The notes under the pieces were generated by a model. It was not told the origin of the DNA. It did no database searches and worked only from the letters and a program-made list of their open reading frames with translations. A stretch of DNA of 40,142 nucleotides, from NCBI RefSeq assembly GCF_900182725.1, contig NZ_FXTO01000030.1, positions 1-40,142 on the forward strand. Direction: 5' to 3'. Source of the DNA: Thalassovita litoralis (GTDB lineage Bacteria > Pseudomonadota > Alphaproteobacteria > Rhodobacterales > Rhodobacteraceae). Both the position numbers and the translations under genes were made by a program. Shown piece after piece: positions 33,278-40,142 of the stretch (positions within the stretch are counted from its first letter, which is position 1; the number at the start of each line of letters is the position of its first letter).

Positions 33278-33541
33278 CGCGGGCATCCTTCATGATCGGG
33301 CGTATGGGTGCTGATACATTATCAAAAAATCTGGGAATAGATATTAGATTATCGAAAAATCTGAATTCCAAAATGTCGCCGAAATCCGCTGAATCTGATG
33401 AATTATTGCGCATTATAAAAATGAAATGGGCGATTGCAGGAATGTATTATTGGATTTTCCGAAAATGAAATCGGAAAATTTAGAATTGTACATATCAAAT
33501 CCGCTGCCGGAAAGTTCGAGGGCAGAACAAAAGGATCTTCC
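33278..33541. promoter_or_regulatory. Divergent regulatory region with a 30-base-spaced direct repeat and a perfect inverted repeat
   Basis: Two 16-base direct repeats, ATTATC(A/G)AAAAATCTG, occupy 33318-33333 and 33348-33363. They differ at one base and start exactly 30 bases apart, about three helix turns, so they face the same side of DNA. Further on, ATTTTCCGA (33454-33462) and TCGGAAAAT (33471-33479) form a perfect 9-bp inverted repeat with an eight-base centre. The region is strongly AT-rich. These are the expected elements of a LysR-controlled divergent promoter; which factor binds which element is not known. Confidence 0.6.
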
Positions 33542-34321
33542 ATGCAAAAGACAATAGATTTGAATTGCGACATGGGTGAGAGCTTTGGGCATTGGACCAT
33601 CGGCGAGGCCAGTGACGAAGATCTTATGGCATTTATTTCTTCGGCGAACGTTGCCGCTGGGTTCCATGCAGGCGACCCCAATACGATCAACCGAACCGTG
33701 AAGCTGGTGCGAGACTATGGCGTGGGTCTGGGGGCGCATCCTGGGTATAACGACCTTCAGGGATTTGGCCGCCGGTTCATCAGTGCCTCGAACGAAGAGC
33801 TGGTTAATGACATCCTGTATCAGGTTGGCGCGGTGCGTGAATTCGGCAGATACCACGGGGTACGCCTTCAGCATGTAAAGCCGCATGGCGCTCTTTACAT
33901 GGAAGCGGCCCGCAATGAAGACCTTTCCCTTCACCTGATTGAAAGCCTGCGGGCCGGGGGTGGCGAGGTTCCGGTGATGTGTATGGGTGGGTCCGCCACC
34001 TACGAAGTCGGGCAGCGATTGGGGCACCCGATGGTGCGCGAATTCTATGCCGATCGTGATTACGGTGACAATGGTGCCATCGTTTTTACGCGTCGCGTCG
34101 GGCGGCCCGATCCGCAGGCCATCGCTGACAAATGCCTGCGTGCCTGTATCGAAGGCAAAGTCAAAACCGTTACCGGCCGAGAGGTCGACGTGGACTTCGA
34201 ATCCATCTGTTTCCATTCAGACACGCCCGGAGCGCTGGAGATAGCAAAGGCCATCCGGGAAACGCTATTGGCCGGGGGGGTGACGATTGCACCCGTTTCC
34301 ACGGTTCTGGGGCTTGGCTGA
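33542..34321 (+). CDS. pxpA: LamB/YcsF-family hydrolase, 5-oxoprolinase subunit A-like
   Basis: A 259-residue PxpA-like protein. Hallmarks are [11 protein letters not shown] (6-16), [12 protein letters not shown] (35-46), [15 protein letters not shown] (about 75-89) and HVKPHGALY. Two family positions are changed: the usual NxACGFHAGDP Cys is Ala39, and GAHPS reads GAHPG. PxpA with PxpB and PxpC forms the ATP-driven bacterial 5-oxoprolinase, which opens pyroglutamate to glutamate. Here biotin carboxylase genes lie between pxpA and pxpBC, so the true substrate may be a different lactam or cyclic amide. ATG 33542 is preceded by AAAAGGA; the longer open frame upstream is regulatory DNA. Confidence 0.85.
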   Translation: MQKTIDLNCDMGESFGHWTIGEASDEDLMAFISSANVAAGFHAGDPNTINRTVKLVRDYGVGLGAHPGYNDLQGFGRRFISASNEELVNDILYQVGAVREFGRYHGVRLQHVKPHGALYMEAARNEDLSLHLIESLRAGGGEVPVMCMGGSATYEVGQRLGHPMVREFYADRDYGDNGAIVFTRRVGRPDPQAIADKCLRACIEGKVKTVTGREVDVDFESICFHSDTPGALEIAKAIRETLLAGGVTIAPVSTVLGLG

Positions 34322-34354
34322 GCTGCACATCAAAACCAACAACAGGGAAAAATC

Positions 34355-34588
34355 ATGACGGATATTCTATCTCCTCTGCCGGGTACATTTTATCAAAGGC
34401 CCGCACCCGAAGAACCGCCGTATCAAACCAAGGGTGCCAAGGTTGCGGTCGGCGACACGATCGGTCTGGTGGAGGTTATGAAAACCTTCATCCCGGTCAC
34501 GGCAGAAACTGAAGGCGTATTCGAGGGCTACGAGGCCGAAGATGCAAGCCCTGTGACGGCGGGTGCCGTTTTGGCAAAACTTGGTTAG
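34355..34588 (+). CDS. Minimal biotinyl carrier protein
   Basis: A 77-residue protein that is little more than a biotinyl domain. The biotin-accepting Lys43 sits in VEVMKTF, a variant of the usual EAMKM. Residues before it (LSPLPGTFYQRPAPEEPPY) form the first strands with the thumb-like Pro-rich loop of AccB-type domains, and GVFEGYEAEDASPVTAGAVLAKL completes the barrel around the second half. E. coli AccB is about 156 residues; the long linker and N-terminal region are missing here. It shuttles carboxybiotin between the biotin carboxylase encoded next and, by inference, the PxpB/PxpC carboxyltransferase-like pair. Spacing is 33 bases behind pxpA and four bases before the carboxylase. Confidence 0.9.
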   Translation: MTDILSPLPGTFYQRPAPEEPPYQTKGAKVAVGDTIGLVEVMKTFIPVTAETEGVFEGYEAEDASPVTAGAVLAKLG

Positions 34589-34592
34589 TGGC

Positions 34593-35969
34593 ATGAATAT
34601 CAAAAGATTATTCATCGCAAATCGCGGCGAGATTGCCGTCAGGATCGTGAAGGCGGCCAAGAAACTGGGCGTTCATACGATTCAGGGCCATTCCGAAGCG
34701 GACGCAGAGATGCTGGCGGTCAAGCTCGCTGACGAGTCCATCTGTATTGGCCCGGCCCCGTCAAAAGACAGCTATCTTAATATCTCCGCCATCATCGCCG
34801 CGGCCAAGGCCACGCAGGCCGATGCGATTCATCCCGGTTATGGCTTCTTATCAGAAAGCCCGGCTTTTGCGCGGGCGGTGGAACAGGCCGGTTTGATATT
34901 CATTGGACCCTCAGCAGATACGATTGAGAAAATGGGCGATAAAGTGTCCGCCCGTCTAGCCGCAGTGACGGCCGGTGTGCCGGTTGTTCCCGGATCGGAC
35001 GGGCGGATAGATGATTTGGACCATGCCATAGAGATTGCCGAAACAATCGGGTATCCCGTGATGATCAAGGCCGCCGCCGGTGGGGGCGGGCGCGGCATCC
35101 GCATCGCTAACACGAGGGCAGAGCTGAAAGAGCTTGCCCCGCAGGCAAAATCAGAAGCCGAAGCCGCCTTTGGCGATGGCGGGCTTTATATCGAGCGCGC
35201 GATTTTCGCACCGAGACATATCGAGGTGCAAATCCTTGGGGATGGGGAAACGGCCATACATTGTTACGAGCGGGAATGTTCGTTACAGCGCCGCCGTCAA
35301 AAAGTCTGGGAGGAGGCTGGCGCCGCCTGTCTGGATGATGAAACCTGTGCGGCGCTTTGTGCGTCAGCGGTCGCGCTTGCGAAATCGGTCTCTTATCGTG
35401 GTGCCGGAACGCTTGAATACCTCTATGATGAGAAGACCAAAGAGTTCTTCTTCATCGAAATGAACACCCGCATTCAAGTCGAACATCCTGTGACCGAAAT
35501 GATCACGGGGGTTGATCTGGTCGCGGAAATGATCCGGGTGTGCGGTGGCGAACGCCTGTCGGTGTCGCAAGACCAGATCAATAAATCCGGACATGCAATC
35601 GAGGTGCGGATCTGCGCCGAAGATCCGTTTGCGAATTTCATGCCTTGGCCGGGTGTTGTGGCGTCGTTGAAAGAACCCGAAGGCGAGGGTGTGCGCTTCG
35701 ATCATTTCCTGGCCGAAGGCTATCAGATTCCACCGTTCTATGACTCGCTTCTGGGCAAGGTCATTGTCCATGCAGCAACCCGTGACGCAGCTATCGACAA
35801 GCTGATTGTGGCCCTTGATGCGTTGTCTGTCGGGGGGACGAAAACGACTGCGCCGCTTCACAGGGCTTTGGCAATGGATGCTGATGTGCGCGCTGGTGCC
35901 TTTCATACGCAATGGCTGGAACAGTGGCTGGACGCCGGAAATTTGACCGAGAAAGGGGATGCCGCATGA
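34593..35969 (+). CDS. Biotin carboxylase subunit
   Basis: A 458-residue biotin carboxylase, close in length to E. coli AccC (449). Visible are the N-terminal FIANRGEIAVRI, PGYGFLSE (81-88), Lys117 in GDKVSA, the ATP-grasp loop GGGGRGIR (163-170), RECSLQRRRQKVWEEA (227-242), and the catalytic block EMNTRIQVEHPVTE (289-302) with the Glu, Asn and Arg residues that position bicarbonate. ATG 34593 is used; the earlier open codons overlap the carrier gene. It makes carboxybiotin from ATP and bicarbonate. Its stop overlaps the pxpB-like start (ATGA). No acyl-CoA carboxyltransferase gene is nearby, so the acceptor is probably not an acyl-CoA. Confidence 0.9.
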   Translation: MNIKRLFIANRGEIAVRIVKAAKKLGVHTIQGHSEADAEMLAVKLADESICIGPAPSKDSYLNISAIIAAAKATQADAIHPGYGFLSESPAFARAVEQAGLIFIGPSADTIEKMGDKVSARLAAVTAGVPVVPGSDGRIDDLDHAIEIAETIGYPVMIKAAAGGGGRGIRIANTRAELKELAPQAKSEAEAAFGDGGLYIERAIFAPRHIEVQILGDGETAIHCYERECSLQRRRQKVWEEAGAACLDDETCAALCASAVALAKSVSYRGAGTLEYLYDEKTKEFFFIEMNTRIQVEHPVTEMITGVDLVAEMIRVCGGERLSVSQDQINKSGHAIEVRICAEDPFANFMPWPGVVASLKEPEGEGVRFDHFLAEGYQIPPFYDSLLGKVIVHAATRDAAIDKLIVALDALSVGGTKTTAPLHRALAMDADVRAGAFHTQWLEQWLDAGNLTEKGDAA

Positions 35970-36841
35970 AAACGCGATATACGTATGGCGGAGACGAACA
36001 TGTTTACGTTGAGATCGACGATGAAATGTCTCTGGATGCTTTCTTCACCAGTCTGTCGCTGGCTGATCTTGTCCGCGCGGCGAATATTCCCGGTGTGACG
36101 GAAATCTGTCCGGCCAATGCGTCCTTCGAGGTCCGTTTTGATCCAGACATCATTGCTCCGGCGGATATGATGATGCGCATCAAGGAACTGGAAAGCGCGG
36201 CCCATGCGCAGGAAAAAAGGCTGAAAACGCGGATTATTGAAATTCCCGTTTATTATCAGGATCCGTGGACGCACGAGACACTCATGCGGTTCCGGGAACG
36301 GCATCAGGACCCCGCTGGCACGGACCTTGACTATGCTGCCAAGATTAACGGGTTTGACAGTGTCGAGGCCTTTATCGAGGCTCATCACAGTCAGCCGTGG
36401 TTCGTGTCTATGGTGGGGTTCGTGTCCGGGTTGCCGTTTCTGTATCAGCTGGTTGACCGCGACAAGCAGCTTCAGGTTCCCAAATATTTGCGGCCACGGA
36501 CGGATACACCCAAACTCACCGTGGGTTATGGGGGGTGCTTCTCGTGTATCTATTCGGTGCGCGGGGCGGGTGGATATCAGATGTTCGGCATCACACCCAT
36601 GCCGATTTATGACCCCGAGCAGAAGATCAGCTATCTTCAGGATTTCATGGTCTTTTTCAAACCGGGCGACATCGTGAAATGGAAACCCGTTGATCGTGCC
36701 GAATATGACCGGATCACTGCCGAGGTCGAGGCGGGCACCTACGTTCCGAAAATCGCCCAAGTCGACTTTGATCTAGACGCTTTTAATTCCGACATGGTTG
36801 GCTTCAACGCCACGCTAATGGAGGCCCTCAATGACGCTTGA
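35966..36841 (+). CDS. PxpB/KipI (AHS1) subunit with urea-carboxylase-type features
   Basis: A 291-residue AHS1-domain protein, about 70 residues longer than E. coli PxpB. The extra part lies ahead of and around KINGFDSVEAFIE. In my recollection of the families, this stretch, the CIYSVRGAGGYQMFG segment (about 200-214) and the late FFKPGDIVKWKPV end match the AHS1 half of urea carboxylase better than YbgJ/KipI. The core LPFLYQL and PRTDTPKLTVGYGG is common to both. Its start overlaps the biotin carboxylase stop, and its end overlaps the pxpC-like gene by 11 bases. I infer it is one half of a carboxyltransferase acting on a ring or amide nitrogen. An ordinary 5-oxoprolinase subunit is the alternative. 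Confidence 0.82.
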   Translation: MKTRYTYGGDEHVYVEIDDEMSLDAFFTSLSLADLVRAANIPGVTEICPANASFEVRFDPDIIAPADMMMRIKELESAAHAQEKRLKTRIIEIPVYYQDPWTHETLMRFRERHQDPAGTDLDYAAKINGFDSVEAFIEAHHSQPWFVSMVGFVSGLPFLYQLVDRDKQLQVPKYLRPRTDTPKLTVGYGGCFSCIYSVRGAGGYQMFGITPMPIYDPEQKISYLQDFMVFFKPGDIVKWKPVDRAEYDRITAEVEAGTYVPKIAQVDFDLDAFNSDMVGFNATLMEALNDA

Positions 36842-37802
36842 AATTTTGAAACCGGGGTTGGCGACGACGGTCCAGGATCTTGGGCGACCGGGTTACTTTC
36901 ATCTGGGGATTCCAGAAGGCGGAGCGATGGACCGCCTTGCCATGCGGGCGGCGAACCTTCTTGTTGGGAATGACGAAGGGGCGGCGGGGCTTGAAGCGGT
37001 GTTCATGGGGCCAGAGATCAAATTTGGCGCGGAGATGAGCGTGGCAGTAACGGGTGCTGAAATGCCGATGACGCTGGACGGGGAGCCACGCACCGCCTGG
37101 ACGGCCTTTACGGTAAAACCCGGACAGGTGTTGTCCTTTGGGTTCCTCAAAGAAGGGGCGCGTATCTATATTGCCGTGTCAGGTGGCATTGATACAAAGC
37201 CCGCACTTGGTTCGCGTTCAACCTATGCCATCGGGGCGCTTGGCGGTGTTGAAGGACGGGCCGTCATGGCGGGGGATGTTCTGCCGGTCGGTCAGGCGAT
37301 GATCGTCCCAGAAGGCCGCTGCGTTCCCGCACAACTGCGACGCCCGCTTGAATATCCGGTCAAGCTGCGCGTTCTGCCGGGTCTGTATTGGCATCGCTTA
37401 ACGGAAAAAAGCCAGACTGCCTTTTTCGAGGACGATTGGGTTGTCGCGCCAGAAGCCGACCGGATGGGGTATCGTTTCCGTGGCGGTCAGCCGATGGAGT
37501 TCGTTGACCGCCCTCAGCCGTTTGGCGCAGGCTCTGATCCGTCGAATATTGTCGATGGGTGCTATTCCTATGGTTCGATTCAGGTGCCGGGGGGATTGGA
37601 ACCGATTGTGCTGCACCGCGATGCGGTTTCGGGCGGTGGTTATTTCACTCTTGGCACCGTGATTTCGGCGGACATGGATTTGATCGGACAACTACAGCCG
37701 AATACGCAGATCAAATTCGTCGAAGTGACCATGGCAGAAGCGCTGGACGCGCGTGCCCACCGCAAGGAAATGCTTCACGAGATCAGGCGCGTCCTTTCCT
37801 GA
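36831..37802 (+). CDS. PxpC/KipA (AHS2) subunit
   Basis: A 323-residue AHS2-domain protein, usual length for PxpC/KipA (about 310-335). Signatures are PGLATTVQDLGRPGY (8-22), GIPEGGAMDRLAMRAANLLVG beginning near 26, YIAVSGGIDTKPALGSRST (about 112-130), DRMGYRFRG, and the C-terminal PNTQIKF. AHS1 plus AHS2 together form either the kinase-like part of 5-oxoprolinase or the carboxyltransferase domain of urea carboxylase. The biotin carboxylase and carrier genes just upstream favour the second. The gene overlaps its partner by 11 bases, and a long hairpin follows, ending the operon. Confidence 0.87.
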   Translation: MTLEILKPGLATTVQDLGRPGYFHLGIPEGGAMDRLAMRAANLLVGNDEGAAGLEAVFMGPEIKFGAEMSVAVTGAEMPMTLDGEPRTAWTAFTVKPGQVLSFGFLKEGARIYIAVSGGIDTKPALGSRSTYAIGALGGVEGRAVMAGDVLPVGQAMIVPEGRCVPAQLRRPLEYPVKLRVLPGLYWHRLTEKSQTAFFEDDWVVAPEADRMGYRFRGGQPMEFVDRPQPFGAGSDPSNIVDGCYSYGSIQVPGGLEPIVLHRDAVSGGGYFTLGTVISADMDLIGQLQPNTQIKFVEVTMAEALDARAHRKEMLHEIRRVLS

Positions 37803-37811
37803 CGCGCCCTA

Positions 37812-37850
37812 TGGGGTGACATTGCGACCATGCAAAGCCATGTCACCCCA
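37812..37850 (+). terminator. Probable terminator hairpin behind pxpC
   Basis: A perfect 11-bp stem, TGGGGTGACAT (37812-37822) with ATGTCACCCCA (37840-37850), and a 17-base loop start ten bases after the pxpC-like stop. There is no T run, so it may be Rho-assisted or a 3' end stabiliser. Confidence 0.5.
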
Positions 37851-37951
37851 GACCGCTGACAAAGTCACGACTGTTCTGCGCAGTATCAAAACGGTTGACA
37901 GCCGTGCGGGTTGGGACCGACACTTTACCTTTCGATGTAGGAGGAAATGTG

Positions 37952-38143
37952 ATGGCAACATATCGTTGTGCCGTGTGCGGCATGGGCGTCAACGCCTCTT
38001 GTGCTGATTGCGATGAACCGCTGGTGAATGATGTGCTGGGATTGGGCGATGGCTCGCAGGTACAGATTTCGCGATGCCCGAAATGCGACGGTAAAATTAA
38101 ATCGCCCATGTGCTGTGGGCAGGATATGACCTGCGAGGTCTAA
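37952..38143 (+). CDS. Small nine-cysteine zinc-ribbon protein
   Basis: A 63-residue protein, MATYRCAVCGMG at the start, with Cys at 6, 9, 17, 20, 42, 45, 54, 55 and 61. Three CxxC pairs plus a CC suggest two zinc knuckles or a zinc ribbon with extra thiols. A perfect AGGAGG (37939-37944) lies seven bases upstream of ATG 37952, which makes translation very likely. It is separated from pxpC by a hairpin and from the next flavoprotein gene by 218 bases. I know similar small conserved ribbon proteins, but no established function. Confidence 0.8.
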   Translation: MATYRCAVCGMGVNASCADCDEPLVNDVLGLGDGSQVQISRCPKCDGKIKSPMCCGQDMTCEV

Positions 38144-38203
38144 AAGCACAGAAGGGGCCGATCAGGGGCGGCCTGTGTCGTGGCGGGTAACGCTTCTTGC
38201 AAT

Positions 38204-38221
38204 CGTCGGTAAAAACCGACG
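38204..38221. other. Short hairpin between zinc-ribbon and PPOX genes
   Basis: A perfect 7-bp stem CGTCGGT/ACCGACG with an AAAA loop sits in the 218-base gap. A looser GC-rich hairpin directly behind the zinc-ribbon stop (about 38147-38177) may be the actual transcript end. I see no gene in this gap. Confidence 0.35.
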
Positions 38222-38361
38222 CTGTAACGCGCTTGGTGACGGGGCGCGGTTTGGGGGCCGTGACGCCCGGCGCAGCACCCGCTGCACAAAGCACCCAAAC
38301 GTTAGGTTTGCGATTGATATAGTTTGATCCAGTTTTCTTATGAGAAGGGAGATCGAGTACT

Positions 38362-38991
38362 ATGCTTGAAGTAGAAGAACACATCCAAACCGTTGAACGC
38401 TTGCGGGAACTGCTTCCCACCGAAGGTTTTGTAAATACCTTCCTCAAAGTGAGCGATCGGCTGAATGATGTCGCGCGCACATTCATTGCACATTGCCCGT
38501 TTGTTATTATTGCGACCAAATCTTCGGAAGGGTTGATCGACGTATCGCCCAAGGGCGACCCTTCGGGGTTTGTCGAAGTCTATGATGACAAAACCCTGAT
38601 CATACCCGACCGGCTGGGCAATCATCGCGTTGACGGGTTTCATAACCTGCTTGAAGATCCCAATGTCGCGCTGTTGTTTATTGTCCCCGGACATGGCGAT
38701 ACCCTGCGCGTTGCCGGTAAGGCGCGTATCGTCAGGGACGCTGCCATCAGCAAACGACATGCCGTGAATGGCAAGGAGCCTTTGTTGGCGCTGGTGGTCG
38801 ACGTGGAAGAGGCGTTTATGCATTGCTCGAAATCTATGATCCGGTCGCGCCTGTGGTATCCGGATCGCTGGCCAGCCCGCAAATCTGCCCCGACGCTGGC
38901 GGAATGGGTCATTGCGACGGTCGACCGCGAGCAAACACTTGAAGAGGTTCAGGACGACCATAGCGCCGATGAAAACACCCGGCTTTATTGA
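38362..38991 (+). CDS. PPOX-type flavin-dependent protein (pyridoxamine phosphate oxidase-like)
   Basis: A 209-residue split-barrel flavoprotein of the pyridoxamine 5'-phosphate oxidase-like superfamily, in the MSMEG_1061-like group. The barrel begins with FVIIATKSSEGLIDVSPKGD (about 47-66), which in this group contacts FMN, then DDKTLIIPDRLGNHR and the middle strands VALLFIVPGHGDTLRVAGKA. A C-terminal basic stretch (SMIRSRLWYPDRW) follows. Such proteins bind FMN, F420 or haem and reduce or oxidise small molecules; the group has no fixed substrate. The start ATG follows GAAGGGAG. No operon link to the genes upstream is evident. Confidence 0.8.
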   Translation: MLEVEEHIQTVERLRELLPTEGFVNTFLKVSDRLNDVARTFIAHCPFVIIATKSSEGLIDVSPKGDPSGFVEVYDDKTLIIPDRLGNHRVDGFHNLLEDPNVALLFIVPGHGDTLRVAGKARIVRDAAISKRHAVNGKEPLLALVVDVEEAFMHCSKSMIRSRLWYPDRWPARKSAPTLAEWVIATVDREQTLEEVQDDHSADENTRLY

Positions 38992-39134
38992 CCATTTGAC
39001 CCTGCATAGGGACGCCCACGGACCCATCACAAAATGCTGGGCAGCCTTCGCGTGTTCCTGATGTCTGCCGTCAGATATTTTGGGACGGACAGCACCCGAG
39101 CCAATAGGGGCTCTGACGCATCAGGTTGGTTGGG

Positions 39135-40106
39135 TTATGCGGCAGAAACGCGGCAGGCGCAGGACGCCGTAATTGATACTTCGGCCCGCGCCAAAGCCTT
39201 GTCCAGTTGTTGACGCACATGAAGATTTTCCACCATCTCGCCCCTTCTGGACAAGCATTCTGACAAGCCGTGCAGGCTCCAGACATTGCCGGGATGCCGA
39301 CAGGGCCGCGGCAGCGAACCATCAAGGCCCAGATCGGCGCGATAGACATTTTCGGCTTCTTCGTAGCGCCCGGCGTCCATCAAAAGCGCCCCAAGGGCAT
39401 GGCGTGTCGGTTGCATCCACCCCCAAGGTTCATCGTACAGCAGGCCATCGTCTAGGGTCACGGCACGGCGAAGATTTTCAAGACCCTGTTCCACATGCCC
39501 CGATTTGTAGTGCAATTCACCCAGCATCATCGCTTCGGCGACTTTTAATATCTCAGTGCAGGGGTTGTTGAACATCATCCTTTCTGGTTGAACGTTGTCG
39601 CATGCCTGAGCAAACAGTCGGGCGCTTTCCTTGGCTTCGGTATGTCGTTTGAGATTGGCCAAAGCTACCGTGCGCGCATAGTGCAACAAGGCTGTGCTGA
39701 ACGAATAAAGTGCGGCGTCCTGTGGAAACTGCTCTTTCAGGATGCAAGACCAGCGCCCGAACCGGATAAGAATATGCAGGCGCATCGGCACAAATGCTTC
39801 AAATAGTTCGGGCAGATAGCGCACCACAGGTTCGGGTAATGTTTCAACCAGCGCCTGCGCCCCCTCGAACGCATCAGACGGACGTCCCAGAAACATCGCG
39901 CCGTATATCTGGAAATGCAGGTTGTGTATCCGGTAGACAGTGTAGAAATTCTGCCCCCCGGCATAGTCGAAATAGGCGCGGTCAACGCGGGCTGCCTCTC
40001 GATTTCGGGCAACCACGTTATGATAATCCCCACACAGGACATCAATGGTAAGCTTACGCCGAGGGCCGTCTGGCGGGCTGATTTCGCGAGGGTTTAACGA
40101 GTGTCC
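39135..40106 (-). pseudogene. Tetratricopeptide-repeat protein, N-terminal part missing
   Basis: Clear protein sequence of the soluble, helical TPR-like type runs from the stop at 39135 up to about 40055, starting …TIDVLCGDYHNVVARN and then FYTVYRIHNLHFQIYGAMFLG. Several helical repeats follow (for example FAQACDNVQPERM and ALGALLMDAGRYEEAENVYRADLG). Known relatives are about 500-560 residues; only around 310 are in frame here. The frame is closed by TAA at 40109-40107 with no ATG, and the only nearby start-like codon, GTG 40016, lies inside conserved sequence. Either the gene is truncated by a mutation near the window edge or a frameshift moves the N-terminal part to another frame outside the window. 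Its function is unknown. Confidence 0.6.
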
Positions 40107-40142
40107 TTATGGACGCACACGAAGACACCCCCCGCATTGAAG

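Noticed and set aside
33434-33541. N-terminal extension of the pxpA frame.
   Set aside because: It covers the inverted repeat of the promoter region and does not resemble the family. ATG 33542 with AAAAGGA fits exactly.
1-40142. tRNA genes, rRNA, CRISPR arrays, insertion sequences, integrase or attachment sites.
   Set aside because: I found no cloverleaf-like gene, no regular repeat-spacer array and no transposase or integrase motif, so any transfer of these clusters is not marked by visible mobility genes.

Overview
The window looks like an accessory catabolic stretch of an alphaproteobacterium, most likely a marine Rhodobacteraceae/Roseobacter-group organism. This rests on moderately high GC, TRAP and tripartite tricarboxylate (TTT) transporters with their own regulators, Bug-type binding proteins, FadR-type GntR regulators, and the style of the PotABCD-like ABC operon. 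I see no rRNA, tRNA, CRISPR array or intact insertion sequence. The species call is inference only.

Layout. (1) 1-2.5 kb is a gene graveyard: pieces of an M20 amidohydrolase, a Dpp-type permease, an oligopeptide ABC ATPase joined to what looks like a regulator tail, and an amidase with an internal stop and a deletion. (2) 2.7-3.4 kb is an intact flavin reductase whose lid residues match iodotyrosine deiodinase. (3) 3.6-9.9 kb is a minus-strand operon, TRAP dctP-dctQ-dctM, then a RraA-type aldolase, then a one-piece aconitase-family hydro-lyase with the swivel domain first, with a divergent FadR-type regulator. It should import a hydroxylated di- or tricarboxylate, dehydrate it and cleave it. 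(4) 10.0-13.9 kb is a LysR regulator divergent from a GltS-type symporter and an AbgB-like M20 hydrolase, closed by a strong bidirectional terminator. (5) 14.0-19.4 kb is a tctB-tctA-tctC uptake system with a class III CoA-transferase and a divergent LysR.

(6) 19.8-32.4 kb starts with a GntR regulator that has two winged-helix domains. Divergent from it runs a long plus-strand operon: ABC ATPase, two permeases, two SDR dehydrogenases, a Tat-exported binding protein, a second ABC ATPase, a NodB-fold deacetylase-family enzyme (PuuE/cyclic-imidase type), a small Cys-rich protein, a CobW-type metallochaperone GTPase, a second binding protein without a signal peptide, and an asparaginase-family amidase. 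(7) 32.4-37.8 kb is a LysR regulator divergent from pxpA, a 77-residue biotinyl carrier, biotin carboxylase, pxpB and pxpC. (8) 37.9-40.1 kb holds a nine-cysteine zinc-ribbon protein, a PPOX-type flavin protein and a truncated TPR protein.

The most interesting part is regions 6 and 7 together. BCCP + biotin carboxylase + PxpB/PxpC are the parts of a urea-carboxylase-type enzyme in separate genes, but no allophanate hydrolase is present and a PxpA (LamB/YcsF) hydrolase sits in front. With a cyclic-imidase-like enzyme, an amidase, two dehydrogenases and a dedicated importer next door, I infer a pathway that imports a cyclic amide or imide and opens it with the help of ATP- and biotin-dependent N-carboxylation. 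The substrate is unknown.
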